A stretch of 5,280 nt of DNA from Clostridia bacterium. Lineage in GTDB: Bacteria; Bacillota; Clostridia; Christensenellales; UBA1242. This document shows, one piece after another, positions 4,181-5,280 of the stretch. The stretch spans positions 1-5,280 of the forward strand of contig JAFULP010000043.1 of the NCBI GenBank assembly GCA_017473285.1, read 5' to 3'. The stretch's first letter is position 1. Every line of letters begins with the position of its first letter. Under the pieces are notes generated by a model. That model saw only the letters and a list, made by a program, of their open reading frames with translations, had not been told where the DNA came from and made no database searches. A program made the translations under genes and the position numbers.

Positions 4181-5280
4181 ATGCTAGAACTTAAAAAAAT
4201 CACAAAAGAATATGAAATTGGTAAAAAGAAGTCAAAAAATTATCAAACTGTAATGGCATTAAATGGTATTGACCTTAATTTTAGGCAAAGCGAGTTTGTG
4301 TCAATCCTTGGCCCTAGCGGGTGCGGTAAAACCACTATGCTTAATATTGTTGGCGGATTGGATAAATACACTAGTGGTGACCTTGTAATTAAGGGCAAAA
4401 GTACTAAGGAATTTAAAGACAAAGATTGGGACAACTATCGCAACCACTCAATCGGTTTTGTTTTTCAAAGTTACAACCTTATACACCACCAAACAGTGTT
4501 ACATAATCTAGAACTTGCTCTAACCCTTTCAGGCGTCAATCATGCTGAGCGTAAGGCTCGTGCGCTGGAAGCACTTGATAAAGTAGGATTAAAGGACCGT
4601 GCCAACAATTTACCTAATCAATTATCGGGTGGTCAAATGCAAAGAGTGGCTATTGCTCGTGCAATTGTTAATGACCCTGACATCATTTTGGCGGACGAAC
4701 CTACTGGTGCATTGGATAGCAAAACAAGCGTACAAATTATGGAAATACTAAAAGAACTATCCAAAACCAAACTGGTAATTATGGTTACACATAACCCAGA
4801 CTTGGCAGAAGAATACAGTAGCCGTATTGTTAAACTTAAGGACGGCGATTTGGTAAGTGATACGAATCCTTACATCCCACAAGACGAAACCGTAGAAACC
4901 AAAAAATCAGCCAATAAATATAAGGCAAAAACCGAAAGTGCTAACGAATTAAGTCAAACCGAAATTCAAACCGCTGAAGTAATAAAAAAGCCTAAGAAAA
5001 GAATGTCCTTCTTCACCGCTTTGGGACTAAGTTTTAAAAACTTACTTACCAAAAAAGCCCGTACAATACTTGTATCGTTTGCTGGAAGTATTGGCATTAT
5101 TGGCATTGCACTGATATTGGCTGTATCTAGCGGGTTCTCGGGGTATATTAACAAAATTCAGGAAGACACATTGTCTAGTTACCCTATTGTTATTGAAGAA
5201 CAATCGGTTAATTATATGAACATTATGACTTCAATGTTTAGCGGAAATGATGAGCCTACCCATAGTGAAGATGCCGTATA
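4181..5280 (+). CDS. Fused ABC transporter ATPase/FtsX-type permease (3' end missing)
   Basis: The frame is open from the ATG at 4181 to the right edge: 366 full codons with no stop. GAGG at 4171-4174 gives a 6-nt spacing. Residues 1 to about 227 are a complete ATPase of the MacB/LolD class: Walker A GPSGCGKT (44-51), Q-loop Q96 in FVFQSYNL, signature LSGGQ (148-152), Walker B IILADE (168-173), D-loop GALD (176-179) and switch H204. All catalytic residues are present. A polar linker rich in Lys, Glu and Thr (about 228-280) leads to LGLSFKNLLTKKARTILV, the usual entry to an FtsX/MacB permease, and a first membrane helix at about 296-316. The extracellular domain begins near 320. Such fused proteins usually have four membrane helices and act as dimers that use ATP for mechanical work on, or export of, peptides, lipoproteins or antibiotics. 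The substrate cannot be told here. It is transcribed divergently from the NifU-like operon and has its own promoter. Confidence 0.9.
   Translation, partial: MLELKKITKEYEIGKKKSKNYQTVMALNGIDLNFRQSEFVSILGPSGCGKTTMLNIVGGLDKYTSGDLVIKGKSTKEFKDKDWDNYRNHSIGFVFQSYNLIHHQTVLHNLELALTLSGVNHAERKARALEALDKVGLKDRANNLPNQLSGGQMQRVAIARAIVNDPDIILADEPTGALDSKTSVQIMEILKELSKTKLVIMVTHNPDLAEEYSSRIVKLKDGDLVSDTNPYIPQDETVETKKSANKYKAKTESANELSQTEIQTAEVIKKPKKRMSFFTALGLSFKNLLTKKARTILVSFAGSIGIIGIALILAVSSGFSGYINKIQEDTLSSYPIVIEEQSVNYMNIMTSMFSGNDEPTHSEDAV

Noticed and set aside
4243..5154. Two minus-strand open frames (4243-4434, 4966-5154)
   Set aside because: Both are antisense to the ABC transporter gene, whose ATPase motifs are all intact.

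Overview
This is an AT-rich bacterial window with dense genes, strong Shine-Dalgarno sites (GGAGG, AAGGGG) and sigma-A-type promoters. It most resembles a low-GC Firmicute, probably an anaerobic clostridial lineage. That assignment rests on the style of the sequence and on the gene families (SipW-type secreted protein, NifU-like/GGGtGRT pair, fused ABC ATPase-permease). No rRNA, tRNA, insertion sequence or CRISPR array is visible.

Layout from left to right. (1) Positions 1-651, minus strand: the N-terminal 217 residues of a secreted or surface-anchored protein with a SipW/TasA-type signal region; its C-terminus lies beyond the left edge. It has its own promoter and a leader of about 100 nt that can form a 10-bp stem next to the ribosome binding site. 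(2) Positions 863-1915, minus: a family 2 glycosyltransferase with a TPR-like C-terminal half. Its promoter lies so close to the ATG that the mRNA should be leaderless. (3) Positions 2175-3878, minus: a two-gene operon made of a NifU-like Fe-S scaffold-family protein followed, 9 nt later, by a GGGtGRT-family protein. It has a clear promoter upstream and an intrinsic terminator at 2011-2042. A hairpin-rich tail with a 19-bp tandem repeat lies between the stop codon and the terminator. (4) Positions 3879-4180: a divergent intergenic region with a promoter facing each way, a perfect 24-bp palindrome, a second inverted repeat, and a plus-strand terminator-like hairpin with no gene before it. (5) Positions 4181-5280, plus: the first 366 codons of a fused ABC ATPase/FtsX-type permease that continues past the right edge.

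How they may work together. The NifU-like/GGGtGRT pair is the only clear functional unit; the shared promoter, overlapping translation signals and joint terminator say the two proteins are made together, but the role of the pair is, to my knowledge, not established. The glycosyltransferase and the SipW-type protein are co-directional with no strong terminator between them, so partial read-through is possible, but nothing proves that one modifies the other. The ABC transporter is divergently transcribed and could share regulation with the Fe-S operon through the palindromes between them.

The best candidates for undescribed biology are the NifU-like/GGGtGRT pair, with its altered scaffold cysteines, and the regulatory architecture of the divergent intergenic region.
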